Assembly: GCF_001908275.1 (NCBI RefSeq)
Contig: NZ_CP018620.1
Coordinates: forward strand, 62,001 to 126,000
Direction: 5' to 3'
Length of the DNA stretch: 64,000 nt
From: Paenibacillus xylanexedens
Lineage (GTDB): Bacteria; Bacillota; Bacilli; Paenibacillales; Paenibacillaceae
The notes beneath the pieces were generated by a model, which saw nothing but the letters and a program-made list of their open reading frames with translations, was not told where the DNA came from and searched no databases. Each line of letters opens with the position of its first letter. Positions within the stretch are counted from its first letter, which is position 1. This document shows, in pieces, positions 10,024 to 19,042 of the stretch. Both the position numbers and the translations under genes were made by a program.

Positions 10024-10590
10024 CTAAAATATAAACAAAAGTCCAAACGCAAGCAAGATTGCGCCACCAATGGCTTCGCCGTAATCCCCGAGATTCTGGC
10101 TCACCCGACGGCCTAATAGCAGACCCATAACCGACATCACCCCGCCACAAACACCGAAAGCAAGTACAGTTAAGATCAGATCACTGCTAAACATCCCTAA
10201 GGAAACGCCAACGGAGAATGAATCCACACTTACGCTGAGGGAGAACAAAACAACGCCGAGCAAGGAACGGTGGTCCACCAGCTTGGTATCTCCTTCGCGG
10301 AATGCATTCAGAATCATATGACCACCCAGCAAAACAAGCAATCCACCTGCCGCATACGTCGTAATGTCACCGAGCAGGGAGCTGACGTATTTGCCCATAT
10401 ACATGCCGATGAGCGGCATGATGATATGAAATAACGCCGTTACTGTACTGATTCGCAATACATCCCGCAGCCGAATGCCCTTCATGCCAATTCCGATCCC
10501 GAGTGAAAACGCATCGAGGCCAAGCGCAACAGCCATGATCAAAATGGTTACCAACTGCCCTACATGGGCAGACACATCCCACATCCCCAT
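10024..10590 (-). CDS. mntP: putative manganese efflux pump MntP
   Basis: A six-helix membrane protein (188 aa) of the MntP/YwlD family that exports Mn2+. Two repeated motifs with acidic residues in the membrane are visible: ALGLDAFSLGIGIG near the N-terminus and SVSVDSFSVGVSLG in the middle. The paired Asp residues are conserved in the family. Gene position between sua5 (ywlC) and ywlE matches Bacillus ywlD. Confidence 0.92.
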   Translation of the reverse strand: MGMWDVSAHVGQLVTILIMAVALGLDAFSLGIGIGMKGIRLRDVLRISTVTALFHIIMPLIGMYMGKYVSSLLGDITTYAAGGLLVLLGGHMILNAFREGDTKLVDHRSLLGVVLFSLSVSVDSFSVGVSLGMFSSDLILTVLAFGVCGGVMSVMGLLLGRRVSQNLGDYGEAIGGAILLAFGLLFIF

Positions 10591-10607
10591 ACCCCCAAGT
10601 CACGTAA

Positions 10608-10640
10608 AGGTTCTTGTACACGATATGCGGACAAGAACCT
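10608..10640 (-). promoter_or_regulatory. perfect hairpin in the mntP leader
   Basis: AGGTTCTTGT and ACAAGAACCT form a perfect 10-bp stem with a 13-base loop, ending 17 bases before the mntP start codon. There is no T-run, so it is not an intrinsic terminator. The conserved bases of the yybP-ykoY manganese riboswitch are not evident. It may be a translational control hairpin or a protein site. Confidence 0.5.
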
Positions 10641-10787
10641 AAACATGACCGATGAAAGGCAAACGGCGACGGATCTACTCGATATCCATGGTGCATAAAG
10701 CTAGATTGGCGTGAAAGTGGATATGGTGGTTTATTGATTGTTTTGAAAAACAGTACGTAGCTCTCCTGACTGTATGATCAGGAGAGG

Positions 10788-12026
10788 TTATGAGGGTTGC
10801 TGGTTGCCAACTTGTATGAGTTGGTTCCCCGCAGCCTTGAGCAGCCGATTCATGACGGCTGCTCCCAGCCCTTCGCGTGAGCAGGCTTCAGCCACAATAT
10901 ATGTGGCGCCTTGCTCATCGCAGCTGCGCAGCGCGGCATATAGCCGACGCGCTGCTTCTTCCAGCTCGCTGGCGTCACCCAGCGAGAACACGGCATCAGC
11001 GCGGTACTGCTCCGCGTGCTCGGCGAACGCCAGCACAGCGGTGCGCTCTCCGCGCTGCGCCGCCTCTGCGAGGGCGGCGCTGATCCAGACCGCCACCGCT
11101 GCGGGCGGCCCCTCCACCACGCACAGCGCCCCTGCGGGTGCGTAGTGCGTGTACTTCATGCCCGGCGAGCGCGGCGCCGGGCTGCCCACGCCATCGGCCC
11201 CCTCCGCGAGTAGCGCGGGGTCCGTGGCGACACGGGCGGCAACGGCGGACAGTTGTTCCGCCGTAATGCCGCCAGGGCGCAGGATGGTGACGGTACCGTC
11301 GTCACCGACCTGCACAACCGTGGACTCGACGCCCACCCCGGTGGGGCCGCCGTCCACAATGCCGCCGATGCGGCCATCCAGATCCTCGCGCACATGGGCT
11401 GCGAGTGTCGGGCTTGGCCGCCCGGAGCGGTTGGCGCTTGGCGCAGCCACAGGGCATGCCGCCGCCGCGATCAACTGCAAGGCCACCGGATGGTCCGGCA
11501 TGCGCACGGCCACCGTGTCCAGACCGGCGGTGACACGTGGGGACACCGCCCCCGGCCTAACCGGCAGCACCAGCGTCAGTGGTCCCGGCCAGAAGGCCGC
11601 CATCAGCGCTTCCGCCGTTTCATTCACTTCCGTGACCAGCGCATCCAACTGGTCACGGTGCGCGATATGCACAATCAGTGGATTGTCGGAAGGTCGGCCT
11701 TTGGCGACAAATACAGCCTCCACGGCTGCTGTGCTACGTGCATCTGCACCCAAGCCATAGACCGTCTCGGTCGGAAAGGCCACCGTCTGACCTTGACGAA
11801 TGCAGGCTGCGGCAGCCTGCAAGTCGGCGAGCGCCTGTTGATCGGCGCTCCCCTTTTTCACATCCAATAATTCAATATTACCCAATCCGTGATCGTTCTC
11901 AGCGCTCACCAAGACACGTACATCCCACATCTCGGTGACCAGCTCTCCCGGAGCTTTCATATCACGTTCTTCTCTACCATCCCTCATCTCAGAGGTGTGT
12001 TGCACTGGTTCGTTTTCTCTGCTCAT
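10788..12026 (-). CDS. ywlC: L-threonylcarbamoyladenylate synthase (Sua5/YwlC)
   Basis: Makes threonylcarbamoyl-AMP from threonine, bicarbonate and ATP for the t6A37 tRNA modification. The YrdC domain begins near residue 68 with QGQTVAFPTETVYGLGADA and includes KGRPSDNPLIVHI and APSANRSGRPSPT. The C-terminal Sua5 domain follows, with SPGMKYTHYAP. At 412 aa it is longer than B. subtilis YwlC, mostly through an N-terminal extension of about 55 residues whose true start is uncertain (internal ATGs at residues 23 and 33). The middle of the gene is far more GC-rich than its neighbours. Confidence 0.93.
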   Translation of the reverse strand: MSRENEPVQHTSEMRDGREERDMKAPGELVTEMWDVRVLVSAENDHGLGNIELLDVKKGSADQQALADLQAAAACIRQGQTVAFPTETVYGLGADARSTAAVEAVFVAKGRPSDNPLIVHIAHRDQLDALVTEVNETAEALMAAFWPGPLTLVLPVRPGAVSPRVTAGLDTVAVRMPDHPVALQLIAAAACPVAAPSANRSGRPSPTLAAHVREDLDGRIGGIVDGGPTGVGVESTVVQVGDDGTVTILRPGGITAEQLSAVAARVATDPALLAEGADGVGSPAPRSPGMKYTHYAPAGALCVVEGPPAAVAVWISAALAEAAQRGERTAVLAFAEHAEQYRADAVFSLGDASELEEAARRLYAALRSCDEQGATYIVAEACSREGLGAAVMNRLLKAAGNQLIQVGNQQPS

Positions 12027-12080
12027 ATATCATCATTCCTAAACTTCAAGTAGGTTAGTTCATATCCATATTCAATATAA

Positions 12081-12299
12081 GAGGTTGTTCAAAAAGTACG
12101 CTTTTGATTACGATAGATGCCTAGCAGCATCATCAACGTCGAATATGAAATTCAGCCGAAATAAGCGGGAGGCTTACGAAGTATGTTTCCGAAGGAACCA
12201 TTTTGGTTGCTCACATAGTTTACCTACGCTCCGCTACTCCATTTCTAGCTTCATTCCATCTTCTTGGTACTGAAAACCAGACTTTTTGAACACGCACTA
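12081..12299. repeat. family-3 MITE-like element, copy a
   Basis: A 219-bp element with imperfect terminal inverted repeats, GGTTGTTCAAAAAGT at the left and ACTTTTTGAACACGCA at the right. It is flanked by TATAAG on both sides, the conserved part of a possible 8-bp target duplication. No transposase is encoded. The right 60 bp, including CCATCTTCTTGGTACTGAAAACC, reappear in copy b at 13.2 kb. Confidence 0.78.
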
Positions 12300-12383
12300 T
12301 AAGTAATTATAACATACCTGTCCCAACTCGGATGCCCTTCATACTTCGCTCGGAATTTCACCACTAATTCATATTAAAAGGGC

Positions 12384-12414
12384 AGCTCCCTGAATCGAAG
12401 TCGCCCTCTACTGT
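12384..12414 (-). terminator. possible terminator of spoIIR
   Basis: On the minus strand AGGGC and GCCCT enclose a partly paired loop and are followed by TTTTAAT. It is the only hairpin with a T-tract shortly after the spoIIR stop. The stem is short, so confidence is modest. Confidence 0.4.
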
Positions 12415-12429
12415 ATTATAAATACGTTG

Positions 12430-13089
12430 TTATGCGAACAAACCAGTCACCCAACTCCATAGTTTCACAGCCATATCCCACAGAAAGAATCTCGCTTCCG
12501 GTGTGTCTCCCTGCACAGATGCCTCTACATCTCCTGGTTCAGCCGCTGCGGCTGATACGGTTGAAGGTTTCGCCAGTGCATCCCCGGTCCCTGCATCAAT
12601 GAAGCACAACGGCGGGAACAACACACACCACCAGTTCTGACCTTTGCCTTCCCCCAGCGTGATCCGAACCGCTTCATAATCTCCGGCAGGATAGACGGTA
12701 CCCCCATACAGCTTGGTCGGGAACGGAACGGAACCCAGCTCCACCTGATACTCATAATTTAAACCGCGACTGGCCAACTCTTCTCCTACTCTATTCTCAA
12801 TCTCGGACAAATGGTCACGAATAACCTTGCGCGCTTCATCCAGACTTTGCGGATTCTCCAGTTCGGCTACCCACTCGCCCATCTGAGCAACGACAGCATC
12901 CCGAATCTCGCGTTTCACCAATTGATCTCCCGGTGCATCCGAGTTTGCTAGAATACGCAAGCGAATCGATTGTTCTGGAATTGCTGTGGCCGCCACAGCT
13001 GCATCCGTTTTCTGACCTTCCCACATCATGATAATCATCATAAGACATACAATAATAAGTCCAATTTGCTTTACAATTCGTCTGCTCAT
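12430..13089 (-). CDS. spoIIR: stage II sporulation protein R
   Basis: The secreted forespore signal that activates SpoIIGA, and through it sigma-E processing in the mother cell. The 219-residue protein has an N-terminal hydrophobic signal/anchor (IGLIIVCLMMIIMMW), then the hallmark SIRLRILANSDAPGDQLVKR, and the GQNWWCVLFPPLCFID motif. The start ATG 13089 follows GGGGGAGAACGGA. A sigma-F-like promoter lies about 50 bases upstream. It marks the organism as an endospore former. Confidence 0.96.
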   Translation of the reverse strand: MSRRIVKQIGLIIVCLMMIIMMWEGQKTDAAVAATAIPEQSIRLRILANSDAPGDQLVKREIRDAVVAQMGEWVAELENPQSLDEARKVIRDHLSEIENRVGEELASRGLNYEYQVELGSVPFPTKLYGGTVYPAGDYEAVRITLGEGKGQNWWCVLFPPLCFIDAGTGDALAKPSTVSAAAAEPGDVEASVQGDTPEARFFLWDMAVKLWSWVTGLFA

Positions 13090-13144
13090 TCCGTTCTCCC
13101 CCTCGGCTCTCTGATCACGCTACCTGCAACTCTCTCATGTCTAT

Positions 13145-13173
13145 CAGTATGCCCGGTAGAGACGGAAGTAAAC
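13145..13173 (-). promoter_or_regulatory. sigma-F-like promoter of spoIIR
   Basis: GTTTA (13173-13169), 14 bases, then GGGCATACTG (13154-13145) on the minus strand. This resembles the forespore sigma-F consensus GywTA and GGnnAnAnTw. It sits about 55 bases before the spoIIR start codon. Bacillus spoIIR is known to be sigma-F dependent. Confidence 0.55.
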
Positions 13174-13191
13174 CTAGCATTTGTAAAAAAT

Positions 13192-13269
13192 CTACTAGAG
13201 GTTGTTCAAAAAGCCTCATCCCATCTTCTCGGTACTGAAAACCCAACTTTTTGAACACGTACTACTAGA
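13192..13269. repeat. family-3 MITE-like element, copy b, with 8-bp duplication
   Basis: A 62-bp element running from GGTTGTTCAAAAAG to CTTTTTGAACACGTA, bounded on both sides by the direct repeat CTACTAGA (13192-13199 and 13262-13269). Its interior (CATCCCATCTTCTCGGTACTGAAAACC) matches only the right end of copy a, so it is an internal-deletion form. It lies directly upstream of the spoIIR promoter. Confidence 0.82.
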
Positions 13270-13382
13270 ATGTTTGTTCAAAACCAGGCAAGTTATACGA
13301 TGACAAAATACAGCGTCCAAGAAGCCTTGAAGAGTGTACTGGCGACCCTAGGCGAATAACTCTCGCGAATGACCAGTCGATG

Positions 13383-13581
13383 CTCTAAGGAACCGAGGAC
13401 GTCTTATTTGCCCTTCAGGTCTTCTTTTGAAATTGTAAGGAACATGAGGCACGTTATTCCCCAAAGTTATCTGATCAACACGCTACAAAAGGCTGTTTAT
13501 GCTGATATAACGTGTCTCAGATTCCTTAGTTTTCTCCAGACACTTCAAATCCCCGAATAAGACGTGTGTGGTTCGTTAGCT
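13383..13581. repeat. family-2 nested palindrome, copy 1
   Basis: Four related blocks in the layout A-B-B'-A'. A is CTAAGGAACCGAGGACGTC (from 13384) and A' is its partner GACGTGTGTGGTTCGTTAG (ending 13579). B is TAAGGAACATGAGGCACGT (from 13436) and B' is ACGTGTCTCAGATTCCTTA (ending 13529). The whole element folds as a stem within a stem. The same layout recurs at 46.16 kb. No gene is seen in 13270-13858, and the remainder is T/C-rich non-coding sequence. Confidence 0.75.
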
Positions 13582-13858
13582 CCTAACACCACCTAACTCT
13601 TAACTCCTAACAGCTGGCACCTGAAGCTCCACACCATGCCGACACTCTATTCCCAACTCTTTCAGGTGCGCCTCAGCCTACAGTTGGCTCGAAGACACCT
13701 ATGCATTGCTTCTTTCATCTCTCATTCACACTTTCTCACCCATCATGTTAAAAAGGCTGATCCGCACCTGGTTACAGGGCAAATCAACCTCTTTATTCCT
13801 ACGAACGATCACGTTATACGTCCCACCGCTTTACTTTTCACCTACACCGACTCAACAG

Positions 13859-15079
13859 TTACACAGCACTTTTTTCTTTCTTGAGCATATTCCATAAACG
13901 TTCCGATAACCGGGGTTGCTGCTCCCCCATCAGAAGTTCATCCTCCTCTTCTTGCCCGTACAACTTAATGCTCATGACCACCCCAATACAAGCCATATTA
14001 ATAAGCAAAGAGGTACCGCCGTAACTGATGAACGGTAACGTAATACCTGTGAGTGGCATCAGTCCGAGGAACGCCCCCACGTTCTCAAACACCTGATACA
14101 ACAACATTCCGATAATACCTACAATGATGACGGGTCCCGCGCGATCTCTGCATGCCAGAGCAATCAGCACCATGCGGTGGATCAGGATAAAGTACAACAG
14201 AATCAGTACGGATGCACCGACAAACCCAAACTCCTCTGCGATCACAACAAAAATGGAATCAGAATACGTATAGGGGACTCGTCCACTCTGAACGGATGTT
14301 CCTTGCAGATAACCTTTGCCGATGATGCCCCCTGAACCAATGGCTAAACCTGCATTTTTCGTATGCCAAGAAGCCTTTGAGGTAGCCTTTTCCGGTACAA
14401 GCCAGGGATCAATACGCTCTGCCCAATGCTCACGTTTTATCTTTTCAAGAAAAGTAAATACTTCATCATGGTAGAAGGTATAGGCTTTAACAAAGCCAAA
14501 GAACGCCACTCCCACAATCGCCAGTGCAATCAATGCGTGCTTCAGCCTCATATTTCCGATCCAGAATACCGCAGCCAGAATCACCACATACCCCAGCGCA
14601 TTTCCCAAATCATTCTGAGCCATAACAAGGGCAAACGGAATAAACGCCCAGCAGCCAATCGGCACAATATCTCTCCAAAATTTCAGTGTGCCTCGTTGTC
14701 TCTTCACGATCAAATGGGCGAGAAATAGAATCAGAATCATCTTGAACAGTTCTGCCGGTTGAAAAGAAAAGTTTTCGCCCAGCTTCAGCCAGCCGTTAGC
14801 ATTATTGATCGAACTGCCCAGGACATTAGCCAGGATCAGCAATATAATTCCCAAGCCATACAAATAAAACGCATATTTCACGTATAACTTGTAATTCACA
14901 AGCCCGATCACAAGCACCGCAATGAACCCGGCCACATAAAAATAAATCGTTTTGACATGATGATTCGCCAATTTGGCATCTGTCTGCGTTCCGCTATAAA
15001 TCGCAAATACACTAATAATCATGAGCAACAGCATTACAAAAAGAATCACACCGTCCATCTTCTTCAGCATTCTCAACAT
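13859..15079 (-). CDS. RodA/FtsW/SpoVE-family SEDS protein (paralogue 2)
   Basis: Membrane peptidoglycan glycosyltransferase of the SEDS family with about ten transmembrane helices. Landmarks include QPAELFKMILILFLA, AQNDLGNALGYVVILAA and the C-terminal LMPLTGITLPFISYGGTSLL. The start is put at ATG 15079 (406 aa), after an AGGGGG stretch; the frame is open to 15142. It is adjacent to a second SEDS gene of the same length and orientation, implying a tandem duplication followed by divergence. RodA is the better fit from overall sequence, but SpoVE/FtsW roles cannot be excluded. Confidence 0.9.
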   Translation of the reverse strand: MLRMLKKMDGVILFVMLLLMIISVFAIYSGTQTDAKLANHHVKTIYFYVAGFIAVLVIGLVNYKLYVKYAFYLYGLGIILLILANVLGSSINNANGWLKLGENFSFQPAELFKMILILFLAHLIVKRQRGTLKFWRDIVPIGCWAFIPFALVMAQNDLGNALGYVVILAAVFWIGNMRLKHALIALAIVGVAFFGFVKAYTFYHDEVFTFLEKIKREHWAERIDPWLVPEKATSKASWHTKNAGLAIGSGGIIGKGYLQGTSVQSGRVPYTYSDSIFVVIAEEFGFVGASVLILLYFILIHRMVLIALACRDRAGPVIIVGIIGMLLYQVFENVGAFLGLMPLTGITLPFISYGGTSLLINMACIGVVMSIKLYGQEEEDELLMGEQQPRLSERLWNMLKKEKSAV

Positions 15080-15225
15080 GACGCCGTCCATCCCCCTGAA
15101 ATCTAGCATTCTATCATTTCCAATTGAACTCAATATTACCATTGTATATAATTGGATAATAAAATGGAAATCTAGATGGCTTCAGGTTAAAAAGTGAACT
15201 ATTCAATTGCCTGAATTACACCGTA

Positions 15226-15290
15226 AAAACATTAAAAACCCCAAAACGTCCACCCCAATGTAACTTGGGTTGGTCTGTTCCAGGGTTTAA
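15226..15290 (-). terminator. probable terminator between the two rodA-like genes
   Basis: On the minus strand AACCC(T)GGAAC and GTTTTGGGGTT form an interrupted stem enclosing CCAACCCAAG/TTGGGGTGG, followed by TTTTTAATGTTTTTAC. The two SEDS genes are 267 bp apart, so they may be separate units. Confidence 0.5.
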
Positions 15291-15346
15291 TAGTTATATC
15301 GTTATTTACGCTTATACACATATATCTTACGTTCTGTTCACGAGAG

Positions 15347-16567
15347 TTATTGCTCTTGCTGCGACGGCTTCCGTCTGAACAACTTCATGACCATCTCAGT
15401 GATACTGAGTTGTTCTGACGAACCCAGGATATCTTCATTTTCTTCCGTATGAACTTTAATACTCATGACAACACCCATACTAAGCATGTTGAGCACAAGA
15501 GAGGTACCGCCGAAACTGATAAATGGAAGTGTGATCCCTGTTAATGGCATCAGACCGATAAACGGACCAATATTAACAAAAATCTGATAGAGCAGCATCG
15601 AAATAATACCTACAATCAGGTACGGCCCAGCCCGATCTTTGCACTCCAGTGCGATCAACACCAGCCTGTGAATCAGAATAAAGTAGAGCAGTAACAATAC
15701 CGATGCTCCAACAAAACCGAATTCTTCACCAATCTGCACAAAGATGGAATCCGCATATGCGAGCGGTACTCGATTGGACTGGATTGTCGTACCTTCGAGA
15801 TACCCCTTACCACTGATTCCTCCGGAACCGATGGCTAACTTGGCATTATAGGTCTGCCACAATACATCTCTGGATGTCTGTTCTGGCACGAGCCAAGGGT
15901 CAAACCGCTCAGCCCAGTGAGCACGTCCAATATCTTTGAGGAAATTGGCAACTTCATCATGATAATGAATATAGGCCTGTGTTCCACCAATAAAAGCAGC
16001 AACAGCAATCACGAAACCAATCAGTGCATGGCTGAATTTCACATTGCCAATCCACAACAGACCGACAAGAATGACTACATAACTCAAAGCATTCCCCAAG
16101 TCATTTTGAAGCAGAACCAACAACAAAGGAGGCAAAACGCACAGTGCGATCGGAATGACATCACGCCCGAAGAATAAGGGTCTGTTTTTCTTTCTCGCAA
16201 GCAGAGCAGACAGGAAAACGATTAAACACAGCTTAAATAATTCCGCAGGTTGCAAACTCAGGCCAAATATGGATAACCAGCCTTGGGCTCCATAATACGT
16301 AACACCGAAAAAGTTAACGATAACGAGTAGCAGTAAGCCCACACCGTAGATATATAAATAGTTTTTGATGATCACTTTATAGTTAATCATGGACATTCCG
16401 AAGAATACGATGAAACCTATAATATAGAAAATCCCTGCCTTTTGAGGGTAGGATTCCCATCTTGGACGACCAAACGTTGTACTGTAAATCGACAAAATAC
16501 TGATACCCATCAGAATAACGAGTATAAAGACAATAGAATAGTCTATCTTTTTAAATTTGTGCAGCAT
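15347..16567 (-). CDS. RodA/FtsW/SpoVE-family SEDS protein (paralogue 1)
   Basis: A 406-residue polytopic SEDS glycosyltransferase sharing all main motifs with the neighbour at 13.9 kb: LQPAELFKLCLIVFLSAL, LQNDLGNALSYVVILVG, GSGGISGKGYLEGT and LMPLTGITLPFISFGGTSLV. The ATG at 16567 is preferred because GGGGGA stands ten bases upstream; the frame also opens with a TTG at 16585. It lies 85 bp after prmC. In B. subtilis this interval carries ywkF rather than SEDS genes. Confidence 0.91.
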   Translation of the reverse strand: MLHKFKKIDYSIVFILVILMGISILSIYSTTFGRPRWESYPQKAGIFYIIGFIVFFGMSMINYKVIIKNYLYIYGVGLLLLVIVNFFGVTYYGAQGWLSIFGLSLQPAELFKLCLIVFLSALLARKKNRPLFFGRDVIPIALCVLPPLLLVLLQNDLGNALSYVVILVGLLWIGNVKFSHALIGFVIAVAAFIGGTQAYIHYHDEVANFLKDIGRAHWAERFDPWLVPEQTSRDVLWQTYNAKLAIGSGGISGKGYLEGTTIQSNRVPLAYADSIFVQIGEEFGFVGASVLLLLYFILIHRLVLIALECKDRAGPYLIVGIISMLLYQIFVNIGPFIGLMPLTGITLPFISFGGTSLVLNMLSMGVVMSIKVHTEENEDILGSSEQLSITEMVMKLFRRKPSQQEQ

Positions 16568-16652
16568 GTAATTATGTTCCCCCAAGCATTCAGAAATCTT
16601 CGGTATATCTCATTGTAGAGGATTTCACGGCAAAAAGAAAACCCGCGGAACC

Positions 16653-17558
16653 TTACATTTTCGTCACCTGTTCCGAAGTACGAACACCCAGGACATGCCG
16701 CTCGATTCCGGCAAGGTCCGGTACAATGATAATTTCCGGCCAATGTCCCGCCGATTCAAGCAGAGCTGCGATGTCGCGAGCCTGCCCTTGGCCCAGCTCA
16801 AAACCAATGATCTGCGGCGGCGCAGGCAACAGCGCCAACTGCTCCAGCATGATACGGTACGGTGCAAGCCCGTCCGGACCGCCGTCCAATGCCATGCGCG
16901 GCTCATGATCGCGCACCTCTTGCTGTAACCCGGCGATATCTGCCGCCGGGATGTAGGGCGGGTTGGACACCAGGATGTCCACCCGTGCCCCGGCGAACGG
17001 GGCCAGAAGATCGCCTTCACGGAAGTCGATCTGTACGCCGTTCGCGGCCGCGTTCCGCGCGGCCACTTGCAGGGCAGCCGCCGAGAGATCCCCGGCGCCG
17101 ACCTGCCAGCGCGGGCGCAGTGAAGCCATCGTCACCGCGATGGCGCCACTGCCCGTGCCGATATCGACGGCGAGCGGAGCGCCGTCGGGAAACACGCGGT
17201 CGGCTTCGCGCAGCACAGCCTCGACCAACAGCTCGGTCTCCGGCCGTGGAATCAGCACGGCCGGCGTGACCTCGAACGGCAGCCCATAGAATTCCTGGCT
17301 GCCGATAATGTATTGCGCCGGCTCACCCGCAGCCTTGCGCGTGACGGCGTCCTCCCAGCGGCTGCGATGCTCGCTGGGAAAAGGCTCCGGCTGCATCATG
17401 TAATACGCGGCGCCATAAACGCCGAGTACATGTTTCAACAGCAGCCGGGCATTGTTTTGCGGCTCGTACACGCCGCACTTCTCCAAAAAAGAGGAAGCCT
17501 CCACGAAGGCTTCCCGACAGCTCTGTTCCGGCGTCATGACAAACTGCGCGCGGGTCAC
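16653..17558 (-). CDS. prmC: peptide chain release factor N5-glutamine methyltransferase
   Basis: Methylates the glutamine of the GGQ motif in release factors RF1 and RF2. The 301-residue protein has an N-terminal helical domain, a SAM-binding VDIGTGSGAIAV motif and the catalytic SNPPYIP motif. Start is GTG 17558, with GAGGAG eight bases upstream, immediately after the prfA stop (3-base gap). Coupling with its substrate gene prfA is the classical arrangement. The central part of the gene is notably GC-rich. Confidence 0.96.
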   Translation of the reverse strand: MTRAQFVMTPEQSCREAFVEASSFLEKCGVYEPQNNARLLLKHVLGVYGAAYYMMQPEPFPSEHRSRWEDAVTRKAAGEPAQYIIGSQEFYGLPFEVTPAVLIPRPETELLVEAVLREADRVFPDGAPLAVDIGTGSGAIAVTMASLRPRWQVGAGDLSAAALQVAARNAAANGVQIDFREGDLLAPFAGARVDILVSNPPYIPAADIAGLQQEVRDHEPRMALDGGPDGLAPYRIMLEQLALLPAPPQIIGFELGQGQARDIAALLESAGHWPEIIIVPDLAGIERHVLGVRTSEQVTKM

Positions 17559-17561
17559 AGA

Positions 17562-18629
17562 TTATTCTCCTCTATCCATCAACTCGGTCTGCTGAGCAAT
17601 TGTCAGTGCAGACAAGATATCTTCAATCTCCCCGTTCATGATCTGATCCAGTTTGTGCATCGTCAGACCGATACGGTGATCCGTCACACGGCTTTGCGGG
17701 AAGTTGTACGTACGAATGCGCTCACTACGGTCGCCCGTTCCCACTTTACTTTTCCGCTCAACAGAGATCTTCGCTTCCTCTTCCATACGTTTCATATCGA
17801 AAATACGTGTACGCAGAACCTGCAACGCTTTTTCCTTGTTGGAGTTCTGTGATTTTCCATCCTGACATGTCGCCACGATTCCCGTTGGAACGTGTGTTAC
17901 CCGTACTGCGGATTTCGTGGTATTAACCGATTGTCCACCGGCACCACTGGAACAGAACGTATCCACACGGATGTCTTTGTCATGAATTTCAATATCAAAA
18001 TCTTCGGCTTCAGGCATAACCGCAACCGTTGAAGTTGATGTATGAATACGTCCGCCGGATTCAGTTGTTGGAATACGCTGCACACGGTGTGCGCCACTTT
18101 CGTATTTCATTTTGCTGTATGCCCCACGTCCGTTGATCAGGAAAACAACCTCTTTGAATCCACCGAGATCATTTGTGTTAACGTCCATCAGCTCTACACG
18201 CCAGCCTTGTGCATCTGCATAACGTGTGTACATCCGATACAGATCTGCTGCAAACAACGCTGCCTCATCTCCACCAGCTGCTCCGCGAATCTCAACAATA
18301 ACGTTTTTGTCGTCATTCGGATCTTTTGGCAGCATGAGTACACGAATCAATTCGTCCAATTCCTTCTGGCGAGTGCTCAGTTCGTCAATTTCCATTTTGA
18401 CCATTTCGCGCATCTCATCATCCAGTTTCTCCCCCTGCATTTCCTTTGCAGCTTCGAGATCCTGACTTACCTGTTTGTATTCATTGTACGCTTCATAAGT
18501 TGGTTGCAGATCGGATTGTTCTTTGGAGTATTCCCGCAACTTTTTGTTGTCACTTGCCACATCCGGGTCACACAAAAGCTCGCTCAACTTGTCATAACGG
18601 TCGGCTAACGCCTGTAATTTATCCAACAT
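17562..18629 (-). CDS. prfA: peptide chain release factor 1
   Basis: RF1 recognises UAA and UAG and triggers peptide release. It has 355 residues with a long N-terminal helical region, [15 protein letters not shown], the catalytic GGQ in [17 protein letters not shown] near residue 233, and the [17 protein letters not shown] segment. The ATG at 18629 follows GAGGTGACTATAC. Operon with prmC. Confidence 0.98.
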   Translation of the reverse strand: MLDKLQALADRYDKLSELLCDPDVASDNKKLREYSKEQSDLQPTYEAYNEYKQVSQDLEAAKEMQGEKLDDEMREMVKMEIDELSTRQKELDELIRVLMLPKDPNDDKNVIVEIRGAAGGDEAALFAADLYRMYTRYADAQGWRVELMDVNTNDLGGFKEVVFLINGRGAYSKMKYESGAHRVQRIPTTESGGRIHTSTSTVAVMPEAEDFDIEIHDKDIRVDTFCSSGAGGQSVNTTKSAVRVTHVPTGIVATCQDGKSQNSNKEKALQVLRTRIFDMKRMEEEAKISVERKSKVGTGDRSERIRTYNFPQSRVTDHRIGLTMHKLDQIMNGEIEDILSALTIAQQTELMDRGE

Positions 18630-19042
18630 GTATAGTCACCTCACACATTATTTTGTCCATGCAAATATCGTTTTTAATAATTATTTCGGTTTCATTATCC
18701 ATAACATCTATAATCTATATTCCACAACGCACAGGATTCTCACCGAATCCCCTGACCGCAGCATGTATTCACATTCCTATATGATCGACGTATAACATCG
18801 CTACAACGTCATCAAATCCTTTACTTTTAAAGTGAAATCAAGAAATCGCGTACCCTGTATGAAACTCGCTTAAACTCATCTGTTACAGCGCGAATTTTAA
18901 CGTGGTATACGACTCTTAATTATAGCATATTCTTATGGTTCTGAATAGTAACTGTTCCGCATGCGGATGAACTAATTTTTGGTGCTGCGAAATACAAAAT
19001 GAAATTGTTGTTCGATGTTGTTCCGAAATGTAAAATAAACAA

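Noticed and set aside
10860..11780. Horizontal transfer of sua5 because of its high GC
   Set aside because: The gene is in its conserved syntenic place and encodes a normal YwlC-type protein.
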